Source: CAZNNH01 sp964574335 (GTDB lineage Bacteria > Acidobacteriota > Vicinamibacteria > Fen-336). Taken from it: a stretch of DNA of 17,888 nt. Below, piece after piece: positions 6,836 to 13,563 of the stretch. The stretch spans positions 1-17,888 of the forward strand of contig CAZNNH010000129.1 of the NCBI GenBank assembly GCA_964574335.1, read 5' to 3'. Position numbers and translations under genes: made by a program. Position 1 is the stretch's first letter, and each line of letters starts with the position of its first letter. The notes below the pieces were generated by a model. That model was given only the letters and a program-made list of their open reading frames with translations, was not told where the DNA came from and ran no database searches.

Positions 6836-8772
6836 ATGTCGACCCCCGAGCCGCCTTCGTCGAAGCCCCGAGCCCCGCTGGGCGTCCGCGACGGATTGGC
6901 CCTCGGTCTGGCCCTGACCGTCTACGTGGCCCTGGCCGTGGACGGCGCGCGGCAGAGCGCGGCCACCTTCGATGAGCCCGCTCACGTGCCGGCGGCCTGG
7001 ACGCACCTGGCCCTCCACGACTACCGCCTGTCCCCGGACCACCCGCCCCTCGCCAAGACGCTGGCGGCGGTGCCCTTGCTGTTCCTGGACGTCCGCATGG
7101 ACGAGACCGACACCACCTGGCGAGACCACCGGATCTGGGGCTTCGGACGGCGCTTCCTCTTTCGCTGGAACGACGCCGACCGGCTCCTCTTCTGGAGCCG
7201 CGTCCCGATGGCCGTGCTGGGCGCCGGGCTGATCCTGGCCGTGTTCCTGTGGACGCGGGCCCGCTTCGGACCCACCGCCGCGGTCCTCACCCTGCCGCTT
7301 GGCGCCTTCTCTCCGGACCTGCTGGCCCACGGCCAGATCCTGACCACCGACCTGGGAGCCGCCACATCGATCTTCCTGGCCGTGATCGGCCTCGAGACGC
7401 TGCTGCGAAGGGCCACGCCCCTCCGCCTGGCCCTGTGCGGCCTGGCGGTCGGCGCCGCGCTCGGCTGCAAGTTCTCGGCCCTCGGCCTGGTGCCGATCTT
7501 CGCGGTCCTGGTGACCGTGGAGTGGCTGGGACCGGGGCCGCTTCTGGTCGCCTTCGGGAAGGAGCGGCCGGTAGAGTCCCGCGGGAGGCGCGCGCTGTGG
7601 CTCGTGGGGCTGCTGCTGGGGGTGGCGCTGGTGGCCCTCGTCGGGATCTGGGCCTGCTACGGCTTCCAGGGCTCCTTCTCCGCCGACCCCGCCGTCTCCT
7701 CCAGCTTCCGCTGGGACGCGCTCGAGTCCGAGCAGCCGATGGTCCACCAGGCCATCACCACGGCGCGCGAGCACGGGCTGCTGCCGGAGCCCTTCCTGTT
7801 CGGCCTGGTCCGCTTCCTCAAGCACTCCGAGTCGCGCCGCGCCTTCCTGCTCGGGGAGCTGTCCGACACCGGATTTGTCCTGTACTTCCCGGTGTCGCTG
7901 CTGGTGAAGACGCCGCTACCCTTGTTGCTGCTGCTGGCGCTGGCGCTGGCCGGCCTGCTCCGCTCCGGACCCGACCGGCGCGCCGTCCGCTTTGTCTGGC
8001 TTCCGGTCGTCGTCTACTTCTCGCTCGCGGTGGGCAAGGGCATGAACATCGGCCACCGCCACCTGCTCCCCCTCTACCCGTTCCTGTTCGTGGCTGCGGC
8101 CGCCGCGGGGGCCCGCCTCTTCACCTGGCGGAGGCCGCTCGGCCGGCTGGCGCTCGGGGTCTTGTGCACCTGGTACGCCTTCGGCACGCTGAGGGTCCAT
8201 CCTCACGAGCTCTCCTACTTCAACGAGACGGTGGGCGGGCCGGCCAACGGCTGGCGGGTGCTGGTGGACTCCAACCTCGACTGGGGGCAGGACATCAATC
8301 GGCTGGCCCCCTGGATGCGCGCGCGCGGGATCGCCCGGTACAAGCTCTCCTACTTCGGCACCGCACCCCCCTCGTACTACGGTGTCGACGCCGAGATGCT
8401 GCCCAGCTACACCATCCCCTACACCACCCACTTCACCCGCCAGGTGAGCCCGGGCGACGTGCTGGCGGTCAGCGCCACCAGCCTCCAGGGGATCTACCTG
8501 GAGCCGCAGGACCAGCGGCTGATGGCCCGCCTCCGCCAGGAGACGCCGATCGGCCGGGTCGCCTACAGCATCCTGATCTACCGCGCGTCCTTCGCCTGGC
8601 CNNNNNNNNNNNNNNNNNNNNNNNNNNNNNNNNNNNNNNNNNNNNNNNNNNNNNNNNNNNNNNNNNNNNNNNNNNNNNNNNNNNNNNNNNNNNNNNNNNN
8701 NCGATCGGCCGGGTCGCCTACAGCATCCTGATCTACCGCGCGTCCTTCGCCTGGCCGCCTAAGGGGACATGA
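6836..8772 (+). CDS. GT39/PMT-like membrane glycosyltransferase, interrupted by an assembly gap
   Basis: This is a multi-pass membrane protein with the GT-C first-loop acidic motif FDEPAH (D46-E47), followed by LSPDHPPLAKTLAAVPLLF, which is typical of the dolichyl-phosphate-mannose mannosyltransferase (PMT/GT39) superfamily. HGQILTTDLGAA and GCKFSALGLVP also fit, and there is a soluble C-terminal part with NLDWGQDI. It should transfer a sugar from a polyprenyl-phosphate donor on the outer face of the cytoplasmic membrane; the substrate is unknown. The N run (8602-8701) breaks the frame, but the 55 bases before it are repeated after it. Joining 8601 directly to 8757 gives one intact frame ending WPPKGT at the TGA 8770-8772, for a complete protein of 593 residues. 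The start ATG at 6836 lacks a strong Shine-Dalgarno. Confidence 0.82.
8547..8601 (+). repeat. 55-bp exact overlap, left flank of gap
   Basis: This 55-base stretch, which encodes the end of the glycosyltransferase (IGRVAYSILIYRASFAW), is identical to 8702-8756 on the other side of the N run. A 55-base exact match abutting both sides of a gap is the signature of two contigs that share a k-mer but were scaffolded instead of merged. It is an assembly artefact, not a biological repeat. Confidence 0.9.
8602..8701. other. Scaffold gap (100 N), probably spurious
   Basis: There are exactly 100 undetermined bases, a conventional placeholder length. Because the two flanks overlap by 55 identical bases and collapsing them restores an intact reading frame, there is probably no missing sequence. 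Confidence 0.95.
8702..8756 (+). repeat. 55-bp exact overlap, right flank of gap
   Basis: This is the second copy of the 55-base overlap described at 8547-8601. It should be merged with the first copy to recover the true gene end. Confidence 0.9.
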
Positions 8773-8794
8773 CCCGTCCCCCATGGCCGTATGA

Positions 8795-8825
8795 CCCGAA
8801 TCCTTCGGTAGCCGGTGGATTCGGG
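8795..8825. terminator. Hairpin between convergent genes (candidate bidirectional terminator)
   Basis: CCCGAATCC (8795-8803) and GGATTCGGG (8817-8825) form a perfect 9-bp stem with a 13-nt loop. The outer ATGA/TCAT bases extend it with one bulge. It lies between the convergent stops of the glycosyltransferase (8772) and the hydrolase (8844). There is no U run on either side, so any terminator role is inferred from its position. Confidence 0.55.
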
Positions 8826-8843
8826 ATCATGTCCCTGGCGGGC

Positions 8844-9764
8844 TCACCCGGCGGGGGCGTTCAAGAAGCTCAGCAGCTCACGGTCGAAGGCCTCCGGGCA
8901 ATCGGCCATGGGCACGTGGCCGCAGCCGTCGAGGACGACCAGGCGGGCCCGCGGAAACTGGCCCGCCAGGGCGTGGCCGTAGGCGACGGGGATCAGGCGA
9001 TCCTGCCGCCCCCAGATCACCAGCACCGGCATGTCGGCCCGGCCGAGGGTGCCGTTCAGCCAGTCCCGTCCCCGGTGCATCGAGAGGACCGTGCGACGGA
9101 TGACCCACTCCTCCCGGAGTCGGAAGGCCAGGATGTCGCGGGCCACGAACGAGGGGATGCTGGGCGCCTTGTGCCGGACCGTGGCCACCAGCCGTCGGAC
9201 GCCGTCCTCGTCGCGTGGAAAGAGCGCTTCCACCGGCAGCGGGCCCAGATCGGGACGCAGGCCGGCGCCCGAGACCACGGCCAGGCGCTCGACCCTCTCC
9301 GGCGATTCGGCAGCCAGCCGGGAGACGATCCAGCCGCCCATCGAGATCCCGGCCACTCGGGCCCTCTCGATCCCGACCGCGGTCATGAAGCGGCGCACCG
9401 CCTCCACCTGCATCGGGATCGAGTAGTCGGCGTCGGCCGGGCGCCCCGAGTCCCCGAAGCCGACCAGGTCGAGGGCCACCACGCGAAAGCGACGTCCGAG
9501 CGGCGCCATCAGCCGGCCCCAGTCCATGAGCGCGCTGCTGGCCAGGCCGTGGACCAGGACCACCGGAGGCCCCGAGCCCGCCTCGAGGTAGTGCAGGCGG
9601 TACGGGCCGGCCTGCACGTACGCGCTGCGCACCCCAGCGAGGCGCAGGCGGAGCCCGGCCACCTCGAAGAAGACGGCGACCGGTCTCAGGTAGACGACGG
9701 TCGCCGCCGCCAGCAGCATCGCGCCGGCCGCCGGCCACCACCGACGCAGGGCTCTTGGGATCAC
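8844..9764 (-). CDS. Membrane-anchored alpha/beta hydrolase
   Basis: The 306-residue protein has an N-terminal hydrophobic anchor (residues ~10-27) and a complete alpha/beta-hydrolase fold. The oxyanion-hole motif is VHGLAS (71-76), the nucleophile elbow is GISMGG (S141), the catalytic acid is D255 in WGRQDRLIP, and the catalytic His is H283 in GCGHVPM. The substrate cannot be read from the sequence; this branch includes esterases, lipases and C-C hydrolases. The start codon is GTG at 9762-9764, overlapping the aspartokinase TGA (GTGA), so it is translated as the second gene of a two-gene unit. No metabolic link to aspartokinase is obvious. Confidence 0.88.
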   Translation of the reverse strand: MIPRALRRWWPAAGAMLLAAATVVYLRPVAVFFEVAGLRLRLAGVRSAYVQAGPYRLHYLEAGSGPPVVLVHGLASSALMDWGRLMAPLGRRFRVVALDLVGFGDSGRPADADYSIPMQVEAVRRFMTAVGIERARVAGISMGGWIVSRLAAESPERVERLAVVSGAGLRPDLGPLPVEALFPRDEDGVRRLVATVRHKAPSIPSFVARDILAFRLREEWVIRRTVLSMHRGRDWLNGTLGRADMPVLVIWGRQDRLIPVAYGHALAGQFPRARLVVLDGCGHVPMADCPEAFDRELLSFLNAPAG

Positions 9765-10948
9765 GCCACCAGGGCCTGGTGCAGCCGGCGCGTCAGATCC
9801 GGTAGATGGCGCTCGTCGACCAGCAGGCTGATCCGGAAGCTGGAGGTCGAGACGCCGAGCACCTCGGCGCCGAGGGCCACCGCGCTGTCGAGGACCTTTC
9901 GCAGGTTGCCTAGCCGCGCGTTGATGCCGGAGCCGATAGCCGACACCGCCCCCACGCCGGTGCGGACCTCCACACCGGCACCGCCCGCCTTGAGCCCGGC
10001 CACGATCGAATCCAGGTCGTGGAGGTTCTCCCTGGAGAGCAGGATCGAGGCCAGGCCTCCGGCCTGGGAGCGGAACAGCAGCTCCTTGCCGGCCGCCTGC
10101 CGCGCCTCGAGCCCCTCGACCAGCTTCATCAGCGTCTCGGTTCCGCCCGCCGCGCTGGAGACCAGCACCAGGTCCTTCTCGCTGGCCACGCCGATGGCAC
10201 CCTCGGCCCGGCTCGGCGGGTCGCGCCGCACCACCGTCTCCCCCTCGCCGCCGGCCGTGGCCCGACAGTACAGGGCGATTCCCTTCTCCTTGGCGAACTC
10301 CACCGCCTGCGCGTTCAGGACCTTGGCCCCGGCCTCGGCCAGCTCCTGCATCTCCTCGTACGAGAGCGACGACAGGCGGCGGGCCTCCGGGACCACCCGC
10401 GGGTCGGCCGAGTACACGCCGTCCACGTCGCTGTAGATCTCGCAGGCTTCGGCGTCGAGGGCGGCGGCCAGGGCCACCGCCGTGGTGTCCGAGCCGCCCC
10501 TACCGAGGGTGGTCACCTCTCGCTTGTAGGAGACGCCCTGGTACCCGGCCACGATCACCACCCGCCCCGCCTCCAGCTCGTCCTGCACCCGGAAGGGGCG
10601 CACCTCCACGATCCGCGCGTTGTTGTGGGAGTCGTTGGTCATGATCCCGCACTGCGATCCGGTGAAGCTCACCGCGGGGATGCCGCGGTCGTTCAGGGCC
10701 ATCGAGAGCAGGGCCATCGAGATCCGCTCGCCGGTGGAGAGCAGCATGTCGAGCTCGCGCCGGGCCGGGCTCTGCGAGACCTGCCGGGCCAGGGCCAGCA
10801 GCTCGTCGGTGGTGTGGCCCATGGCCGAGACCACCACCACCACCTGCTTGCCCCGCGCGCGGGTGGTCGCCACCCGCTCGGCGACCCGCTTGAGCCGGGC
10901 CACGTCCGCCACCGACGAGCCTCCGTATTTCTGGACGATCACACCCAC
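9761..10948 (-). CDS. lysC: Aspartate kinase
   Basis: This is a 395-residue monofunctional aspartokinase. It phosphorylates L-aspartate, the first step toward lysine, threonine, methionine and diaminopimelate. The amino-acid-kinase domain begins with the KYGGSSV signature (7-13) and contains LLSTGERIS, FTGSQCGI, TTLGRGGSDTTA (nucleotide/aspartate binding) and YSDVDGVYSADPR. Two C-terminal ACT domains from about residue 265 (regulatory, usually lysine and/or threonine sensing) include GAVSAIGSGI and STSSFRISLLV. The start is GTG at 10946-10948, with GGAGGT a few bases upstream. The gene symbol is assigned by family; ask would be an equal choice. Confidence 0.95.
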   Translation of the reverse strand: MGVIVQKYGGSSVADVARLKRVAERVATTRARGKQVVVVVSAMGHTTDELLALARQVSQSPARRELDMLLSTGERISMALLSMALNDRGIPAVSFTGSQCGIMTNDSHNNARIVEVRPFRVQDELEAGRVVIVAGYQGVSYKREVTTLGRGGSDTTAVALAAALDAEACEIYSDVDGVYSADPRVVPEARRLSSLSYEEMQELAEAGAKVLNAQAVEFAKEKGIALYCRATAGGEGETVVRRDPPSRAEGAIGVASEKDLVLVSSAAGGTETLMKLVEGLEARQAAGKELLFRSQAGGLASILLSRENLHDLDSIVAGLKAGGAGVEVRTGVGAVSAIGSGINARLGNLRKVLDSAVALGAEVLGVSTSSFRISLLVDERHLPDLTRRLHQALVA

Positions 10949-10994
10949 CGTGCACCTCCGCGGCCGTCATTCTAAGCCGGCGGTCGGGACGCGC

Positions 10995-11015
10995 TACACT
11001 CCCACAGGAGGGAGG
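10995..11015 (+). promoter_or_regulatory. -10-like hexamer and strong ribosome-binding site of sixA
   Basis: TACACT (10995-11000) precedes AGGAGGGAGG (about 11006-11015), which sits about five bases before the GTG start of sixA. No convincing -35 box is present. The same TACACT hexamer precedes the chagasin-like gene. Confidence 0.4.
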
Positions 11016-11020
11016 TCGCC

Positions 11021-11515
11021 GTGAAGCTGGTCTTGCTGCTTCGCCACGCCAAGTCGAGCTGGAAGGACGCGGACCTCCCTGACCACGACCGGCCCCTCAA
11101 CCACCGGGGGGAAAGGGACGCACCGAGGATGGGGCGCCTGATGAAGGAGCAGGCGCTGGTCCCCGAGCTGATCTTGAGCTCCACCGCCAAGCGCGCCCGA
11201 GAGACCGCGCTCAGGGTGACCGAGGCCTGTGGCTACACGGGCGAGGTCCGGCTGCTCTCCGAGCTGTACCTGGCCGAGCCCGACGCCTACCTGGCCGTGC
11301 TCAGGTCACTCCCCGACGCCGTGGGACATGTGATGCTGGTGGGACACAACCCGGGGATGGAGCAGCTCCTGGAACGGCTGGTAGGCCAAGCACACGCCCT
11401 TCCCACCGCCGCGCTGGCCGTCGTCGAGCTCCCGATCGACCGCTGGGAGCAGGCCGGCCCGCCGCCGCTCGGCAAGCTGCGCGGGTTGTGGCTGCCCAAG
11501 GAGCTGGATCGCTAG
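11021..11515 (+). CDS. sixA: SixA-like histidine phosphatase
   Basis: The product is a 164-residue member of the histidine phosphatase (phosphoglycerate-mutase-like) superfamily. The catalytic RHAKSSW motif carries the nucleophilic His at position 9, and the second histidine motif is in VGHNPGME near residue 109. The sequence LSSTAKRARETA matches the SixA type, which in E. coli dephosphorylates phosphohistidine on a phosphotransferase protein. The actual partner here is unknown. The start is GTG with a near-perfect Shine-Dalgarno. The TAG stop shares bases with the convergent DUF4395 stop. Confidence 0.9.
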   Translation: MKLVLLLRHAKSSWKDADLPDHDRPLNHRGERDAPRMGRLMKEQALVPELILSSTAKRARETALRVTEACGYTGEVRLLSELYLAEPDAYLAVLRSLPDAVGHVMLVGHNPGMEQLLERLVGQAHALPTAALAVVELPIDRWEQAGPPPLGKLRGLWLPKELDR

Positions 11516-12033
11516 CCGCGCCCCCAGGGCAGCGTCGAGTTGGCGAAGGCCACCCGGCCGCGCAGCAGGTGGTAGAGATAGGCGCCCAGGCAGAAGCGTC
11601 CGAACAGCAGCGCCGAGAAGGCGATCACCAGCAGGGCCTGGAGCACCCAGGCCAGGGGGAGCAGACCGGCCAGCAGCGCGCCGCTGGCGGCGAGGTTGAA
11701 GACCGCCGCCATCCCTTGCGCGAAGCGCCGCGGCCCCGGCGCCGGCTCGAGGCGTCGCCAGCCCCGCGGGCCGGCGACCCGGCGGTTGTAGACCGCCTCG
11801 AAGGGGTTCAGGGCCGGCAGCAGCGTGTTCCAGAAGAGCACGGCCGACAGGGCCAGGTGGACGGCCGCCGAGGCCGGCACCGAGACGACCTGGAGGGCGA
11901 TCGCCGCCAGCACGCACGGGAAGACCCGGCGGGGTTGGTAGTAGAGGCCCTCGAAGTGCATGTCACAGGCATCGGCGGGCTCGTCGCCGAAACCCTGCTG
12001 CTTCATGAAACGAACCACCGCACCGGAAGCCAT
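11512..12033 (-). CDS. DUF4395 family membrane protein
   Basis: The 173-residue protein is largely hydrophobic, with about four membrane segments. It shows the DUF4395 pattern of NPFEAVYNRR, RRFAQGMAAVF and a C-terminal FGRFCLGAYLYHLLRG with a conserved Cys. The function of the family is unknown. I chose the ATG at 12033 because GGAGGAGAG lies 4-5 bases upstream; an in-frame ATG at 12060 adds nine residues with no ribosome-binding site. The gene is convergent with sixA and their stops share the tetranucleotide CTAG (11512-11515). Its leader, including start codon and ribosome-binding site, is duplicated at 15901-15994. Confidence 0.8.
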   Translation of the reverse strand: MASGAVVRFMKQQGFGDEPADACDMHFEGLYYQPRRVFPCVLAAIALQVVSVPASAAVHLALSAVLFWNTLLPALNPFEAVYNRRVAGPRGWRRLEPAPGPRRFAQGMAAVFNLAASGALLAGLLPLAWVLQALLVIAFSALLFGRFCLGAYLYHLLRGRVAFANSTLPWGRG

Positions 12034-12113
12034 GACTCTCCTCCCGACCGCCCCCGACACCTAGGGCACGCCCGGCCATCCGCCGGGGCGGGCATGCCCG
12101 AGGCTCGCTTGTC
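12022..12113 (-). repeat. Leader copy A: duplicated 5' region of DUF4395 gene with conserved hairpin
   Basis: These 92 bases match 15901-15994 at roughly 80% by eye, in the same orientation. The block contains the first codons (MAS), the ribosome-binding site and the 5' leader of the DUF4395 gene. A stem pairs 12064-12074 with 12089-12099, with one C-A mismatch at 12069/12094. A single bulged G (12075) and a CC/GG pair then lead to the loop. The same stem, including the bulge, is kept in copy B with two covarying pairs. The stem lies about 20 nt upstream of the ribosome-binding site, where a translational regulator would sit. Confidence 0.75.
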
Positions 12114-12338
12114 AGGTGGGCCCATGTTAGCGCGATCCGGCGCTCGAGGCTCCCGGGGCGCGCCTCGCCGGGGTCAAGCGCACCCACGTGGACCGCGACC
12201 CCATGATCGCCGTGCGCGCCTCGGGCGCTCCCCGGCTGGCCGGCGTCTACGCGTTCGAGGATGGCTACGACACTCGCACCGTCCGGGACTCCTGGGTCGC
12301 AAACATGTCCAGACCGACCTGATCTACACCCACCTCAC
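12114..12338. other. Intergenic stretch with a possible decayed coding remnant (12203-12322, +)
   Basis: This stretch has no convincing gene. In one plus-strand frame, an ATG at 12203 opens a 39-residue reading frame ending TGA 12320-12322. It includes the protein-like stretch RLAGVYAFEDGYDTRTVRDS, and codon use upstream of the ATG also looks coding. It has no ribosome-binding site and no family I recognise, so it may be the tail of a gene mostly lost. Confidence 0.3.
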
Positions 12339-12533
12339 GAACCCAACCAAGCGACGCATGCGGGCTTGCTGGGCAGCCTCTGATGGTGGTGCCCGGTGGC
12401 GTGCACCCCTTCCGTGACCAGGACCCCTTTGTCGGAACCCGGATATTCGCTATCCTCACGGCGGTCTCGCCTCGAACGGCCAGCTCCGAGCGCGATCCTC
12501 CAATTGCTGGGTAGACGTACCGTGGTCGAGAAC
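12339..12533 (+). repeat. Module R1: diverged promoter/5' repeat, copy 1
   Basis: This ~195-bp stretch aligns with 13372-13563 in the same orientation. The first ~125 bp are about 70% identical by eye, and shorter matches continue up to a GTG start in both copies. The best-conserved core runs from TTTGTCGGAACCC through ATTCGCTAT to CTCACGGCG. There are no terminal inverted repeats, so it does not look like an insertion sequence or MITE. Confidence 0.65.
12430..12457 (+). promoter_or_regulatory. Promoter-like element in module R1
   Basis: TTGTCG (12430-12435), a 16-nt spacer and TATCCT (12452-12457) resemble a sigma-70 promoter with 4 of 6 matches in each box. The identical arrangement is preserved in module R2, which supports function. 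It points at the small ORF starting at 12534. Confidence 0.45.
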
Positions 12534-12728
12534 GTGACCGTTCACCATCCGGGACGGCTCGTTGTCCTCGTGGCGCTCCTTCCAGCGCTGCTGATTGCCG
12601 GAGCCGTGCTATTCCGCGCGCGGCAAGGCGAGCCTTCTTGGCGGGTAGCATTGGGCATGCGGCCGGCCAAGGCAATCAACGAGATGAAGCGCGCTCCACA
12701 GGCCTCTTGCCGGTGTTCGCCGCCCTAG
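12534..12728 (+). CDS. Small membrane-anchored hypothetical protein, possibly truncated by a stop codon
   Basis: A 64-residue frame opens at a GTG that aligns with the GTG of the R2 gene; another GTG at 12522 is possible. It has one strong hydrophobic segment (residues ~9-27, LVVLVALLPALLIAGAVLF) flanked by basic residues, consistent with a signal anchor. It matches no family I recognise. It ends at a TAG (12726-12728), but the same frame reopens after three codons at the ATG 12738 and continues to 13217. The two ORFs could therefore be one gene split by a nonsense change or sequencing error, or a coupled pair. Confidence 0.4.
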   Translation: MTVHHPGRLVVLVALLPALLIAGAVLFRARQGEPSWRVALGMRPAKAINEMKRAPQASCRCSPP

Positions 12729-12737
12729 CAGTGGCCG

Positions 12738-13217
12738 ATGGGTGTCCTGTACTCCGTGTTCCCGGTCGATGACAAGGCTCGGGGTGCGCTACCCGACCTC
12801 GGTGTCAGTGATGCGCCCTGCGAGAACGGCCGCAACCCGACTCCGGCGGAGATACGCGCGGTGCTCGGCACGCTCCACGACTTCAAGTGCACGTACACCG
12901 AACAGCCCGCGATTGGCCGCACGTGGCAGGCCATGGTCGAGCACACAGATGACCCCGACCGCGGAGGGTGGACCCTCCTGAACGTGTCCCAGTATCGTGG
13001 AGAGACGCAAGAGGCCGAGTTCTGGTTCGAGAAGGGCTGGCCCGACCTCATACTCCGAATAGTGGTTGGCCTGGCGAGCAAGTGCGGCCCCTTCTTCATC
13101 CTGCCAGATACCGGCGACGCGGCCGTGGTGGTTCGTCCAGAGGACGACCCCGCGGTTCTCTACCAGGGTTGGGAGCACACGAACCCAGCCGCCACGACCG
13201 ACGAGGGCGTAGAGTAG
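12738..13217 (+). CDS. Hypothetical protein, possibly immunity-like
   Basis: The product is a 159-residue soluble protein with balanced, protein-like composition. It begins MGVLYSVFPVDDKARG and contains TPAEIRAVLGTLHDF, a Trp-rich middle (EFWFEKGWPDLILRIV) and CGPFFILPDTGDAAVVV. I do not recognise a named family. The small acidic soluble fold and the accessory setting recall immunity proteins of polymorphic toxins, but this is a weak impression. No Shine-Dalgarno precedes the ATG, which suggests translation coupled to, or fused with, the upstream in-frame ORF. Codon third positions contain clearly more A and T than the left half of the window, consistent with acquired DNA. Confidence 0.65.
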   Translation: MGVLYSVFPVDDKARGALPDLGVSDAPCENGRNPTPAEIRAVLGTLHDFKCTYTEQPAIGRTWQAMVEHTDDPDRGGWTLLNVSQYRGETQEAEFWFEKGWPDLILRIVVGLASKCGPFFILPDTGDAAVVVRPEDDPAVLYQGWEHTNPAATTDEGVE

Positions 13218-13371
13218 TCGCCGGACCTGGAGCGGTGGTGAGATGAAACAGCATGGCGGTGGCGACCATCGACTGCCCACCAAACGCCCTTCGGGTAGCC
13301 TCGGCGGTGACATTGTCCTCCGCTGAGTCCCGCAACGTCATCCGGCTGGCTCTGTTCGTGCCCGGCGTCGG

Positions 13372-13563
13372 GAACCTGGCCACGCGACGGATCCGGAGCC
13401 CGCAGGACAGCCTCCGCTGAATGTCCCCGCGTCGCGTCCCGGCCGCCGACCACAATGGCTTTGTCGGAACCCAGGTATTCGCTATTCTCACGGCGATATC
13501 GTTACGGACCGGGAGCCCTGGCTGCGATCTGGCGGTTGTCGGGCTGACCCTGGGAGAACCAGC
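13372..13563 (+). repeat. Module R2: diverged promoter/5' repeat, copy 2
   Basis: This is the partner of R1 (12339-12533), offset by about 1.03 kb in direct orientation. It fills most of the 346-bp gap between the two hypothetical genes; I see nothing in the preceding 13218-13371. It ends at the GTG start of the 295-residue membrane protein gene. Confidence 0.65.
13461..13488 (+). promoter_or_regulatory. Promoter-like element in module R2
   Basis: TTGTCG (13461-13466), a 16-nt spacer and TATTCT (13483-13488) have the same layout as in R1. They lie about 75 nt upstream of the GTG at 13564, for which they would provide a ~70-nt leader. Confidence 0.45.

Noticed and set aside
6671..7825. Minus-strand 384-codon frame opposite the GT39-like gene
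   Set aside because: Low-complexity Gln/Gly/Glu-rich shadow of a well-supported membrane protein.
8547..8756. Biological tandem repeat in the glycosyltransferase gene
   Set aside because: Exact 55-base identity directly abutting both sides of a 100-N placeholder is better explained as an unmerged contig overlap.
7249..8772. Alternative plus-strand 507-codon frame crossing the N gap
   Set aside because: It is the out-of-frame reading of the glycosyltransferase. Only its last codons after the gap are real, and they join the true frame once the 55-base overlap is merged.
12339..13563. Integron attC sites flanking gene cassettes
   Set aside because: R1 contains ACCCAAC, which fits a core-site pattern, but R2 lacks it. 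Neither repeat shows paired inverse core sites or the folded imperfect palindrome of attC, and there is no integrase in the window.
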